Shown: in pieces, positions 1 to 9,319 of the stretch
How the letters are laid out: the number at the start of each line of letters is the position of its first letter
Numbering within the stretch: the stretch's first letter is position 1
Origin: Gaiellasilicea sp963731615
Lineage (GTDB): Bacteria > Actinomycetota > Thermoleophilia > Gaiellales > Gaiellaceae
Assembly: GCA_963731615.1 (NCBI GenBank)
Contig: CAVSWD010000002.1
Location: 136,988 to 200,987, forward strand
Direction of reading: 5' to 3'
DNA: 64,000 bases
Translations under genes and position numbers: made by a program
Notes under the pieces: model-generated
What the model was told of the DNA's origin: nothing
The model's input: only the letters and a program-made list of their open reading frames with translations
Databases searched by the model: none

Positions 1-2
1 GT

Positions 3-179
3 CGCGACCTAATCTACGGCGGGCCTGGACTCGACCGCATCCAGGGCGGGATCGCGAAGGACCGAATCGAGGTGCGGGACGGTGAGCGCGACATCGTCGC
101 GTGCGGGCCGCAGGACGACCTGGTCGTCGCAGATCGCATCGACCAGATCGCCCGAGACTGCGAGCGCGTCCTCGCTTGA
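3..179 (+). CDS. C-terminal fragment of an RTX-like calcium-binding repeat protein
   Basis: This frame is open from the window edge and ends in TGA at 177-179; the start lies outside the window. The fragment contains glycine/aspartate units (GGPGLDRIQGG, then a KDRIEVRDGERD stretch) followed by IVACGPQDD, VVADRID and a final acidic tail with a cysteine. This is the pattern of the last hemolysin-type nonapeptide repeats and C-terminal cap often found in secreted actinobacterial proteins, where Asp-rich turns bind calcium outside the cell. Two cysteines, in ACGP and RDCE, may form a disulfide. Nothing can be said about the catalytic or adhesive part of the protein. The next gene is on the opposite strand and converges on it. 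Confidence 0.6.
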   Translation, partial: RDLIYGGPGLDRIQGGIAKDRIEVRDGERDIVACGPQDDLVVADRIDQIARDCERVLA

Positions 180-200
180 TCCTTGAGCCGATCCCGCCGG

Positions 201-1599
201 CTAAAAGGCCGGCGGGATCGGGTGATTCGAGCGGACGAGATCCGTGGGGTCCACGATCGCCTTGATCCGGCGCAGGCGGTGGTAGCTCGCGCTGGAGAAG
301 AGCGTCGCCGCCTTCCTTCGCGACTCCGCGAAGTTGAGGTACGTGTGCTCGGCCTCCCAGGGGGTGAGCATGCCGCGGAGCCGCGCCACCGAAGCATCGA
401 CCACCTCGCGGGCCTCGGGCGTCGGCGCGATCCCGAGCGCGTACATCAGGTACGGCGCCTCCCAGGCGTCGATCGCGCCGTGCTGCGAGCGAGCGCCTGG
501 CGACCGCGCCGCCGAGGTGGCGGATCTCGGCCGAGAGGATCGGCGTCCCGACGACGTGCTCGACGAAGAGGTCGATCAGATGGTCGTCGACGTCGTCGAG
601 CATGCCGCCGTCGCCCGCACCGGGCGCCGGGCCTTCCGGGTCGAGGTGCAGCCGACTGAGCTCCTCGACCGGGATCGCCGCGACGGTGTCCATGACCGGC
701 CCGAGAGACCGCAGCGGCTCGAGCAGGCGCTCGCCCTCGGCGGGCTCGCCAGACCAGATCGCCTCGACGACGACGAACGACTGGCCGCGGATCGGCTCCG
801 GGATCTCCGGGATCGGCGGGAACTGGAAGATCCGGCCGACCGAGGTCATCTCGTCCGGCAGGTCGTCTGTCCAGGCGCGCCACGCCTTGAGGATCTCGCT
901 CGCGCGGTCGACCGGGTACCAGAGGATGCCCGCGTAGACCTCGGTGATCGGGAAGAGGTTGAACTCGATCGCCGTGACGATCCCGAACGAGCCGCCGCCG
1001 CCGCGGAGGGCCCAGAACAGATCGGGCTCGTTCGCCCAGTCGGTGCGGACGAGGTCGCCGGAGGCCGTGACGACCTCGATCGCGGTGACCTGGTTGGCGC
1101 CGATGCCGTGCTTGCGTGCCAGCCAGGAGAGGCCGCCGCCGAGCGTGTAGCCGACCACACCGACGTCCGGTGAGGAGCCGGCCAGCGCGGCCAACCCGTG
1201 CTCGGCGGCCGCCTCGACGACCTCGATCCAGATCACGCCGGCCTCAACCCGCGCGATCCGGTTCTCGGCGTCGATCGTGACGCCGCGCATGCGCTCGGTC
1301 TTGAGCAGGATCGTGTCGTCGAGCGATCCCATCGCCGCGGCGCCGTGACCGGTTCCCTGCGGTGCGACGCGGAGGCCGCTCGCCCGCGCGAACGCCACGA
1401 TCGCCGCCACGTCCTCGGCCGATTCGGGCAGCGCGACTGCGGCGGGCCGCTGGTCGACGGTCAGGTTCCAGGCGAGGCGCACCTCGTCCCAGGCGTACTC
1501 GCCCGGCGCAACGACGTCGCCGTCGAGCAGGTCGCGAAGCGGGCTCACGTCGAGCCCTAGATCCTCGTATCGTGCTTCGGGTTCGAAAATTTGCGTCAT
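201..1599 (-). pseudogene. FAD-linked oxidoreductase, berberine-bridge (BBE) family, one frameshift
   Basis: The start is ATG at 1599 with a GGAGG box just upstream. The reading runs MTQIFEPEARYEDLG, then an FAD_binding_4 domain containing VAPQGTGHGA, whose His sits where the flavin is covalently bound in this family, and GGGLSWLARKHG. The C-terminal BBE part (HTYLNFAE, YHRLRRIKAIVDP, IPPAF) is complete but lies in another frame. The switch occurs near 503-512, in the codons after RHLGGA. Total length is 3n+1, so one extra base explains it; the repaired protein is about 465 aa, normal for the family. Such enzymes oxidise sugars, alcohols or secondary metabolites and return electrons to O2. 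Because both halves are well conserved, a sequencing or assembly error is as likely as real inactivation. Confidence 0.8.
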
Positions 1600-2005
1600 C
1601 AGGGTTCCTCCGGTTTCGATGGCTCAATGATGCGACGCGCGAGGGGGCCGGCACATCGGCCCGGAGGTGGAAGCTGCTCCGTCTCGGGGACGAGATCCGC
1701 GTCGTCCTTGAGGCGGTGTGGTAAACCGCACCCGGGACTGCGGGAGGGCTATTTCGAGAGCGTCACGGGTTCTGCCGGCGACCCAGTGTTCTGGGTGTCC
1801 TCCACGTTTCGCGGTCGCTCAGTGGAGCTTTGCCGATCGCTCGCCCTTGGGTAGTCCTCGAGTGAGTGTCGTACCCAGCTCACTATTCGACCTCCCTGTC
1901 CCTTGCGGACCGCCCTGTTCGCCCGCTGCGTGTCGTCTCGGCCGACGCCCTCACATGGGCCAGCGGTTGGGAATGTCGCCTGAGCCAGCCCGTTAAGGTC
2001 ACACC
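1600..2005. other. Intergenic stretch without a recognisable gene
   Basis: This stretch lies between the start of the minus-strand FAD oxidase and a weak plus-strand gene. The short open frames have amino-acid compositions typical of chance frames and no ribosome binding site. It must hold the oxidase promoter, but I cannot point to convincing -35/-10 boxes. I see no long inverted repeat or terminator. Confidence 0.5.
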
Positions 2006-2381
2006 GTGACCGCGTCCGAACGCCTTTTGTGGCACGCAGGTCTGAGCGCGGCCGGTGGCCTTGCGCCTGGCTCGATGTCAGCAGTGACTTCGCAAGGCGG
2101 CTCAGCCGCCATCGAGGCCGCGACGGCCGACTTCATCACCGCACTCGATGAATACAACCACGAACCGAATGGTCAAATCCCGTCCGAAACCATGGGATCG
2201 GGTGACGACAACATCCCTCGAAGTCTCGCCTACGCAGTCGGCGAAGTTGTCACGATGCTTCGTGAGAGCGATTCCGACCGTGCCGCTTGCGTGTCGAGAC
2301 CGCGTGGCAGGCTGTGCTGGCAGGCGACATCGATGACTGGGTGAGCACGTTGCTGCCGGAGAGTCCGCCCGCGAGGCGTAG
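2006..2381 (+). pseudogene. Small hypothetical protein, apparently frameshifted
   Basis: A GTG start at 2006 opens a frame with plausible protein character: AATADFITALDEYNHE, then NIPRSLAYAVGEVVTMLRES and DSDRAA. At about 2282-2290 this frame turns into arginine-rich nonsense. The frame that needs one extra base continues sensibly as LRVETAWQAVLAGDIDDW and STLLPESPP. A TAG at 2379-2381 may be the original end, but reaching it needs a further shift. I do not recognise the family. The third-codon-position bias is weaker than in the surrounding genes, which fits either a decaying gene or a recently acquired one. It converges on ettA. Low certainty. Confidence 0.33.
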
Positions 2382-2415
2382 AAACGGCCTGCGCCCGTCC
2401 TCGCCGCGACCCCGC

Positions 2416-4116
<1,701 letters not shown>

Positions 4117-4207
4117 CTCCGCTCCTGGCCGGCTCCGTCGAGCCTACGCCGGCTGACCGCTGCGTTTCCGGGTTCCATGGAGGGGACGATAGCCATAGGG
4201 TCCCGCC

Positions 4208-4654
4208 ATGCCCGAGTACACCTTCGAGGACTTCGCGGCCGGGCAGGTCTACGAGCTCGGCAGCACCAGCGTCACCGAGGAGGCGATCGTCGCGTTCGCG
4301 CGCGAGTTCGACCCGCAGCCGTTTCACCTCGACCCTGACGCTGCGGCGGAATCCGTCTTCGGCGGCCTGATCGCCAGCGGCTGGCACACGGGCGCGATGT
4401 GGATGCGCCTCTACGTCGACTCGCTGCTCGGCGGCGCGTCCAGCCAGGGCTCGCCCGGCGTCGAGGAGCTGCGCTGGCTCGCGCCGGTGCGACCGGGCGA
4501 CACGCTGACCGGCCGCCTGACGGTGCTCGAGACGACGCCGTCCGAGCGCCGGCCCGACCGGGGCACGGTCCGCATCCGCGGCGAGATGGTGAACCAGGAC
4601 GGCGTCACTGTGATGTCGATGACCTCGCGCGGCCACTTCGGCAGGCGGCCGTGA
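4208..4654 (+). CDS. MaoC-like dehydratase / (R)-enoyl-CoA hydratase family protein
   Basis: This 148-residue hotdog-fold protein belongs to the MaoC_dehydratas family, which hydrates trans-2-enoyl-CoA or related thioesters. The hydratase motif is visible as FAREFDPQPFHLD followed by FGGLIASGWHT: the Asp of DPQPFH and the following His are the usual catalytic pair, and the GG plus SGWH segment forms the substrate tunnel. One hotdog domain of about 150 aa is the standard length, working as a dimer. Its stop overlaps the start of the downstream methyltransferase gene (GTGA, 4651-4654), so the two are probably translated from one mRNA. The physiological acyl-CoA substrate cannot be read from the sequence. 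Confidence 0.85.
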   Translation: MPEYTFEDFAAGQVYELGSTSVTEEAIVAFAREFDPQPFHLDPDAAAESVFGGLIASGWHTGAMWMRLYVDSLLGGASSQGSPGVEELRWLAPVRPGDTLTGRLTVLETTPSERRPDRGTVRIRGEMVNQDGVTVMSMTSRGHFGRRP

Positions 4655-5295
4655 CCGGCTGCTGCGCCCGGCACGGCCAGGAGGAGTTCTTTGGCGAACG
4701 GAGTGCCCGGCGCGACGCGGCCGGCTACCGGAAGAACGGGCCCGACCCGATGGCGCGCTCGCTCGCACGACGCGCGGCGACCCGCAGCCTCGCAGGCGCG
4801 ACCGTGCTCGAGATCGGCGGCGGCGTCGGCCAGGTCCTGCTGGAGCTGCTGCAGCGGGGCGCCGCGAAGGGAGAGGTTGTCGAGCTGCTGCCGAGCTACG
4901 AGCCGTACGTTCGGGAGCTCGCGGCCGAGAGCGGCCTCGCGGATCGTGTCTCCTTTCGGACTGCCGACCTCGTCGCGGACCCGGAAGCTGCGAGCCCGGC
5001 CGACGTCGTCGTCCTGAACAAGGTCGTCTGCTGCACGCCGGACGGCGTCGAGCTGGCCGGGATCGCAGGCTCGCTGGCACAGCGCACGCTCGTGCTCAGC
5101 CATCCGCGCCAGGTCTGGTGGGTCAGCGCCGCATTTGGCGCCGTCAATCTGTATCTCCGTGTGCGCCGCCGCCGCTTTCGCGTCTTCATCCACCCCACCC
5201 GTGAGCTCGACGCCGCCATCGAGGCGCAGGGGCTCGAACGGGCGTCCGAGCGAAATGGGCCACTGTTTCGGATCGCGGCGTTCGAGCGCAACTAG
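4651..5295 (+). CDS. SAM-dependent methyltransferase, class I
   Basis: The start is taken at GTG 4651, overlapping the MaoC stop, giving 214 aa. After an N-terminal region with a Cys pair (TGCCARHG), the Rossmann core begins with motif I, VLEIGGGVGQ, followed by the acidic strand end VVELLPSYE and then VSFRTADLV and DVVVLNKVVCCTPD (motifs II-IV). These bind S-adenosylmethionine. The C-terminal part carries a hydrophobic stretch (WWVSAAFGAVNLYLRV) followed by a basic cluster, as in several methyltransferases that modify small hydrophobic molecules. The acceptor is unknown. Coupling to a MaoC hydratase hints at fatty-acid or polyketide-like substrates, but that is only inference. A LON-domain gene follows 9 bases later. 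Confidence 0.75.
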   Translation: MTGCCARHGQEEFFGERSARRDAAGYRKNGPDPMARSLARRAATRSLAGATVLEIGGGVGQVLLELLQRGAAKGEVVELLPSYEPYVRELAAESGLADRVSFRTADLVADPEAASPADVVVLNKVVCCTPDGVELAGIAGSLAQRTLVLSHPRQVWWVSAAFGAVNLYLRVRRRRFRVFIHPTRELDAAIEAQGLERASERNGPLFRIAAFERN

Positions 5296-5304
5296 GCTTC
5301 CCCG

Positions 5305-5919
5305 ATGAACGAGCTCGGCCTCTTCCCGCTCGGGATCGTCCTGCTCCCCACCGAGCAGATCCCGCTGCACATCTTCGAGGACCGCTACCAGGAGCTGATC
5401 GGCGAGTGCCTGTCCGAGGGGCGCGAGTTCGGGCTCGTCTACGCAGACGACGACGGGATGGCTGAGATCGGCACCTTCGCCGCGGTCGCCGAGGTGCTGG
5501 ACAACTTCGACGACGGGCGGCTGAACATCGTCGTCGAGGGCGGCCGGCGCTTCCGACTGCTCGAGCTGACCGAGGGCCGTTCCTTCCAGACCGGGCTCGT
5601 CGAGCCGATCGAGGACGAGCCTGGGGCGGCTGACCCGAAGGACGCTGAGCACGCGCTCGAGCTCTTCCACCGCCTCGTCGAGCTCACCGGTGCCGAGGTC
5701 GCCGAGCCGAGGCTCGACGAGGAGCAGCTCTCGTTCGAGCTGGCGGGTCGCTTCGAGTTCGCGCCGGATCTGAAGCAGCGCCTCCTGCAGCTGACGTCGG
5801 AGCGTGCCCGCATGCGGCTGCTGGCCGAGCTGCTGACCGGTGCGGCGGCTGCAGTCGAGCGCGAGCGCGAGATCGCCGAGCGCGCCCATGGCAACGGCAA
5901 AGTCGACCCGAGGACCTGA
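5305..5919 (+). CDS. LON substrate-binding domain protein
   Basis: This 204-aa protein matches the N-terminal substrate-binding domain of Lon proteases without the AAA or protease domains. Its start, LGLFPLGIVLLPTEQIPLHI followed by FEDRYQELI, is the hallmark of the LON domain, with the usual LPLHIFE-like turn. A mixed alpha/beta first half is followed by a helical, Glu-rich second half (ERARMRLLAELLTG). Stand-alone LON-domain proteins are widespread in actinobacteria and their job is unsettled. The stop codon at 5917-5919 is followed at once by a 150-bp palindromic element. Position and strand suggest cotranscription with the upstream methyltransferase gene. Confidence 0.85.
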   Translation: MNELGLFPLGIVLLPTEQIPLHIFEDRYQELIGECLSEGREFGLVYADDDGMAEIGTFAAVAEVLDNFDDGRLNIVVEGGRRFRLLELTEGRSFQTGLVEPIEDEPGAADPKDAEHALELFHRLVELTGAEVAEPRLDEEQLSFELAGRFEFAPDLKQRLLQLTSERARMRLLAELLTGAAAAVEREREIAERAHGNGKVDPRT

Positions 5920-6069
5920 CCAGCAGCTCCTGGCCGGGTGCGCCTCCCGGCCGGCGGAGCCGGCCTCCGGCGCACCCTCGCGCCGCTCGCGGCGCTTCAG
6001 CCGGCGGCCCGTGCTGAAGCACTGTTCCACCGGCCTACGCACCGAGAGCGGCGCGCCAGGACCTGCTGG
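5920..6069. repeat. Structured palindromic element, copy A (same family as 54234-54385)
   Basis: The element fills the gap between the LON-gene stop and sufS. Nested arms pair as follows: CCAGCAG 5920-5926 with CTGCTGG 6063-6069; TCCTGG 5928-5933 with CCAGGA 6056-6061; CGCGCCGCTC 5979-5988 with GAGCGGCGCG 6046-6055; CCGGCGG 6001-6007 with CCACCGG 6027-6033; GTGC 6011-6014 with GCAC 6019-6022; and GGGTGCGCC 5936-5944 with GGCGCACCC 5969-5977, which encloses a GCCGGC hairpin. The minus strand reads in the same direction as copy B. Unpaired pieces are identical in both copies (GCGTAGG, ACAG, GGAG, CGGGAG), while stem sequences differ. No T-tract follows, so a simple terminator is unlikely. It could be an RNA motif or an interspersed repeat. 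Confidence 0.75.
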
Positions 6070-6089
6070 GGCGTGAGTACCATGACGTT

Positions 6090-7334
6090 ATGGCGGTAGC
6101 AGCCACCTCGAAGCTCGACGCTCAGCGCCTGCGCGCCGATTTCCCCTACCTCGAGGAGCTCGTGAACGGGAAGCCGGTCGCCTTCCTCGACTCCGCCGCC
6201 TCGACGCAGAAGCCACGCCAGGTGCTCGACGCGCTGCACGAGTTCTACGAGCACAGCTACGCGAACGTGCACCGCGGCGTCTACCGGCTGGCCGAGCGCG
6301 CGACCGAGGGGTACGAGGGCGCGCGCGAGAAGGTGCGGCGGTTCGTCAATGCGCCAGCCGCCCGCGAGGTCGTGTTCACCCGCAGCGCCACGGAGGCGCT
6401 GAACCTGGTTGCGTACGCGTGGGGGCTCGACAACCTCGGTCCCGGAGACGTCGTCGTGATCACCGAGCTCGAGCACCACTCGAACTTCGTCCCCTGGCAG
6501 TACGTCGCCAGCCGCACCGGCGCGAGCTTCAAGCACATCCCGATCGACGATGCAGGCGAGCTCCAGCTCGACGCGCTCGACGAGATCGCCGCCTCGGGCA
6601 CCGTCAAGGTGGTCGCCAACAATCTCGTCTCGAACTCGCTCGGGACGGTCAATCCGGTCGAGAAGCTGGCCGCATGGGCGCACGAGCAGGGCGCGATCAT
6701 GGTCGTCGACGCCGCTCAGGCTGCGCCGCACCGGGCGCTCGACGTGCAGGCGCTCGGCTGCGACTTCCTCGCGCTCTCGTCGCACAAGCTCTGCGGGCCG
6801 ACCGGGGTAGGCGCGCTCTGGGGGCGGGCGGAGCTGCTCGAGCAGATGTCGCCCTTCAACCTCGGCGGCGAGATGATCCGCTCGGTCGCGCTCGAGCGGA
6901 CGAGCTGGAATGAGCTGCCGTACAAGTTCGAGGCGGGGACGCCCGCGATCGCGGAGGCGTACGGCTTCGGCGTCGCTATCGACTACCTCGGTGAGATCGG
7001 GCTCGACGCGATCGAGGCACACGAGCACGAGCTGACCGCGTACGCGCTCGGCCGCCTCTCCGAGCTCGACTGGATCCGCCTCTTCGGGCCGCCGGCCGAG
7101 CGGCGCGCCGGCATCGTCTCGTTCGACGTCGAGGGTATTCATCCGCACGACGTCGCGCAGATCCTCGACTGGGAGGGCGTTGCCGTCCGCGCGGGTCATC
7201 ACTGCACCCAGCCGCTGATGGCGCGGCTCGGCGTCGCCGCGACGACCCGCGCCAGCTTCTACCTCTACACGATCCCCGAGGAGATCGACCGGCTCGTCGA
7301 CGGGCTGCACAAGGTCAAGAAGCATCTGGGCTGA
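6090..7334 (+). CDS. sufS: Cysteine desulfurase SufS
   Basis: This is a PLP enzyme that takes sulfur from L-cysteine as an enzyme persulfide and feeds it to Fe-S cluster assembly. At 414 aa it has the usual SufS length. Visible landmarks are FLDSAASTQKP near the N-terminus, TELEHHSNFVPW, the cofactor-binding lysine in SSHKLCGPTG (Lys233) and the catalytic cysteine in RAGHHCTQPLM (Cys372), in the short-loop context of group II desulfurases. These are normally activated by SufE or, as here, SufU. sufU follows after 3 bases. The SufBCD scaffold genes are not in the window, so the cluster is split or lies elsewhere. A palindromic element occupies most of the upstream gap. Confidence 0.95.
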   Translation: MAVAATSKLDAQRLRADFPYLEELVNGKPVAFLDSAASTQKPRQVLDALHEFYEHSYANVHRGVYRLAERATEGYEGAREKVRRFVNAPAAREVVFTRSATEALNLVAYAWGLDNLGPGDVVVITELEHHSNFVPWQYVASRTGASFKHIPIDDAGELQLDALDEIAASGTVKVVANNLVSNSLGTVNPVEKLAAWAHEQGAIMVVDAAQAAPHRALDVQALGCDFLALSSHKLCGPTGVGALWGRAELLEQMSPFNLGGEMIRSVALERTSWNELPYKFEAGTPAIAEAYGFGVAIDYLGEIGLDAIEAHEHELTAYALGRLSELDWIRLFGPPAERRAGIVSFDVEGIHPHDVAQILDWEGVAVRAGHHCTQPLMARLGVAATTRASFYLYTIPEEIDRLVDGLHKVKKHLG

Positions 7335-7337
7335 GCC

Positions 7338-7767
7338 ATGTCGGAATTCGATCAGCTCTACCGCGAGGTCATCCTCGACCACTACAAGAACCCGCGCGGG
7401 CACGGGCTCCTGGAGGCTCCCGACGCACAGGCCGACGGGCAGAACCCGCTCTGCGGCGACGAGGTGACGGTCTCGCTGCGGTTCGACGGCGACACGATCG
7501 CGGACGTCGGCTTCGAAGGCCGCGGCTGCGCGATCTCGCAGGCGGCGACCTCGATGCTGACCGAGATCGTCGTCGGGCAGGACCGCGGAGGAGGTGGCGC
7601 GGATGCCGAAGGAGGAGCTGCTCGACGAGATCGGGATCCCGCTCTCACCGGTGCGGCTCAAGTGCGCGATCCTCGGCCTGGGTGTCGTCAAGGTCGCGCT
7701 GCACAAGTCGAAGGGGACGCCCCTGCCCGACGAGTGGGTGCAGGGCGACGACTTGACGATTTCGTAG
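7338..7767 (+). pseudogene. sufU: SufU, Fe-S assembly sulfur acceptor, one-base frameshift
   Basis: SufU is the zinc-dependent sulfur acceptor of SufS. The first part reads SEFDQLYREVILDHYKNPRG, NPLCGDE and EGRGCAISQAATSM. The second part, in another frame, reads TAEEVARMPKEELLDEIGIP and RLKCAILGLG, ending in TAG at 7765-7767. All three zinc-binding cysteines are present (NPLCGD, GRGCAIS, RLKCAIL). The frames join at a GGG run at 7575-7577. Removing one G gives VVGRTAEEV and a normal protein of about 142 aa. Because the gene is essential in most actinobacteria and both halves are intact, I suspect an assembly error rather than a dead gene. Without correction it would appear fused to the Rieske gene. 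Confidence 0.85.
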
Positions 7768-8078
7768 TGGCGACGGTCGACGTCTGCCCGGTCGCGGAGC
7801 TGCCGCCGGGGCATGTGAAGATCATCTGGTCGGGCCCGCTCGCGATCGGCGTCTACAACTGCGGCGGCAGCCTCTACGCGCTCGAGGACCGCTGCTCGCA
7901 CGACGACGGGCCGCTCTGCGAGGGCGAGTGGGAGGAGGACTCGTGCATCGCGATCTGCCCGCGGCATGGCTCGCGGTTCGACATCACGACCGGCCGGCCG
8001 CTGACGTTGCCGGCGTACGAGCCCGTCGCCACCTTTCCGGTTCGCGTCGAGGACGGCTGGGTCCGCATCGACGTCTAG
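7767..8078 (+). CDS. Rieske [2Fe-2S] ferredoxin-type protein
   Basis: A GTG start at 7767 shares one base with the sufU TAG and gives 103 aa, the usual size for stand-alone Rieske ferredoxins. The two cluster motifs are complete: RCSHDDGPL supplies Cys and His, and CPRHGSRFD supplies the second Cys and His. The fold around them (VYNCGGSLYALEDRC, FPVRVEDGWV) is that of the non-heme iron oxygenase ferredoxin subunit family. A protein of this type commonly sits at the end of actinobacterial suf operons, where it is thought to carry electrons or act as a client or partner in cluster assembly. A further short transcript-like region follows the stop. Confidence 0.88.
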   Translation: MATVDVCPVAELPPGHVKIIWSGPLAIGVYNCGGSLYALEDRCSHDDGPLCEGEWEEDSCIAICPRHGSRFDITTGRPLTLPAYEPVATFPVRVEDGWVRIDV

Positions 8079-8125
8079 TTCTCCTGCTAGATTCTCGGTA
8101 TCCGCGGAAAGGAGGTGGTCCGGCA

Positions 8126-8167
8126 GTGGAGATTTCCAGTACGGGCAGTGGAGGTGCCAGCCGGTAG
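8126..8167 (+). CDS. Possible 13-residue leader peptide
   Basis: The frame GTG GAG ATT ... CGG TAG encodes VEISSTGSGGASR. It is preceded by AGGAGGT at 8110-8116 with 9 bases of spacing, a stronger ribosome site than most genes in this window have. The Ser/Gly-rich peptide has no recognisable domain. It lies 134 bases before a terminator-like hairpin, which suggests a leader or a translated small RNA rather than a structural gene. The downstream gene is on the opposite strand, so it is not a leader for it. It may be a chance frame behind an SD-like sequence. Confidence 0.3.
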   Translation: MEISSTGSGGASR

Positions 8168-8300
8168 GGACGTGCCCCTAGGACCTGCAAGGGGAATCGT
8201 CTAGCCAGCGTAGGGGGCCCGCGGAAGGTGTCCACTCGACGCCGCACGCGCCGCTTCGGCAGGAAGCGTCTCTGCCAAATCCAAGCTGGTACCGAAGATC

Positions 8301-8337
8301 GAAGGGCCGCGAAAAGCGGCCCTTCGTCGTTCTTACC
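8301..8337 (+). terminator. Rho-independent terminator-like hairpin
   Basis: GAAGGGCCGC (8301-8310) pairs perfectly with GCGGCCCTTC (8316-8325) around a GAAAA loop. A pyrimidine-rich tail, GTCGTTCTTACC, follows. The 10-bp GC-rich stem is strong, but the T-tract is interrupted, so efficiency is uncertain. It would end the sufS-sufU-Rieske transcript or a short separate transcript containing the 13-codon frame. Confidence 0.55.
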
Positions 8338-8422
8338 GTCGCATGCCCGAAATCCGCGGAAGCGGATTCCGGGCGCGCAGACCCCTGAAGGGTCGCTTCG
8401 CTCCCGGTTCAGTCACCGAACG

Positions 8423-9319
8423 TCAGTCTTTGGCCGCGCCGCGGCGGATTTGCTCGTCCAGCGGGACGAGCGGGAGCCCGAAGGTGTCGACCGCGTCCGA
8501 GTTCGTGACGACGTTGTCGCCCGCGGCGAGCATCGTCAGCATGTCGCGCGTCACCGGCGGGTTCGGCAGCTTCTCCATCACCGCGGCCTGGATCCGCATC
8601 AGCCCGAAGGGCACGTGCACGCTCGGGCGCCGGGTACCGCGCGCTTGCTTCAGCCGCGACCAGAGCTCGTTCCACGTGACCGTGTCCGGCCCGCCGAGCT
8701 CGAACGTCCGGTTCGCCGCCTCGGGCTTGTCGATTGCCGCCGCGAAGTACGCGCCGACGTCGTCGACCCAGATCGGCTGGATCCGCTCGGTCCCGGAGCC
8801 GATGATCGGCGTCACCGGCGCCAGCTTCGCGATCCGGCCGAAGACGTGCAGCGTGCCGCCCTCACGCCCGAAGACAAAGCTCGGCCGGAAGATCACGTGC
8901 TCGAGGCCGGACGCCTTGACGGTTTGCTCCATGTCCCACTTCGCGTGGTAGTACGGCACGAGCTCCTTCGTCTCCTCGGTCGTGCCAAGCGCCGACATGA
9001 GCACGAAGCGCTTCACCCCGGCGTCCTTCGCGGCAGCAACCAGGTCGCGTGTCCCCTGCTCCATGATCCGCTCGAACTCCTGCTGTTTGCCCGCGATGAT
9101 CGCGACGAGGTGGACGACGACGTCCTGTCCCTCGACCGCACGCCGGAGGCTCGCCGGGTCGGTGACGTCGCCCTGCACCGCCTCCTGGCACGGCAGACCC
9201 GCCTCCTTCCACGAGCCGGCTTTCCGCTCGAGCACGCGCACGTAGTGGCCCGCGTCGACGATCGCCGAGACGATGTGCGGCCCCACGAAGCCCGTGCCGC
9301 CGGTGACGAGGACCTTCAC
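8423..9319 (-). CDS. NAD(P)-binding epimerase-like protein (atypical SDR, NDUFA9-like)
   Basis: This 298-aa protein begins with a canonical Rossmann nucleotide loop, VLVTGGTGFVGPHIV, and continues with the acidic strand end GDVTDPASL and VVVHLVAI. These are typical of extended or atypical short-chain dehydrogenases (NAD(P)H_bdg/NmrA-like, complex I NDUFA9 group). A YYHAK segment occupies the position of the YxxxK catalytic pair. Family members act as UDP-sugar epimerases, as quinone- or lipid-linked reductases or as redox sensors; the substrate cannot be told here. The start overlaps the dcd stop by 4 bases (9316-9319), so the two genes form a transcription unit. Confidence 0.8.
   Translation of the reverse strand: MKVLVTGGTGFVGPHIVSAIVDAGHYVRVLERKAGSWKEAGLPCQEAVQGDVTDPASLRRAVEGQDVVVHLVAIIAGKQQEFERIMEQGTRDLVAAAKDAGVKRFVLMSALGTTEETKELVPYYHAKWDMEQTVKASGLEHVIFRPSFVFGREGGTLHVFGRIAKLAPVTPIIGSGTERIQPIWVDDVGAYFAAAIDKPEAANRTFELGGPDTVTWNELWSRLKQARGTRRPSVHVPFGLMRIQAAVMEKLPNPPVTRDMLTMLAAGDNVVTNSDAVDTFGLPLVPLDEQIRRGAAKD

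Larger units (their letters stand above)
8079..8422. other. Gene-poor stretch with a strong SD, mini-ORF and hairpins
   Basis: This 344-base gap between the Rieske gene and the convergent minus-strand gene contains, in order, an AAAGGAGGTGG box (8108-8118) almost fully complementary to the 16S 3' end, a 13-codon frame (8126-8167), a GC-rich segment, a terminator-like hairpin (8301-8325) and a second near-perfect inverted repeat (CCCGAAATCCGC 8346-8357 with GCGGATTCCGGG 8362-8373, one mismatch). The second hairpin lies downstream of the convergent gene and may end its transcript, although no T-run follows. I do not recognise the unit as a known RNA family. Confidence 0.5.

Noticed and set aside
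4117..4160. A third copy of element A/B on the minus strand upstream of ettA
   Set aside because: It contains GCGTAGG and GGCCAGG, but the stems between them are missing and the length is too short. At most it would be a remnant.
5920..6069. Element A as an ordinary rho-independent terminator
   Set aside because: No T-tract follows any of the stems, the structure has several nested helices, and a second copy with compensatory changes exists 48 kb away.
7338..8078. An apparent fusion of SufU with a Rieske domain
   Set aside because: The middle of the open frame is nonsense, while the true SufU C-terminus with its third cysteine lies in another frame and ends with TAG just before the Rieske GTG. 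It is a frameshift artefact.
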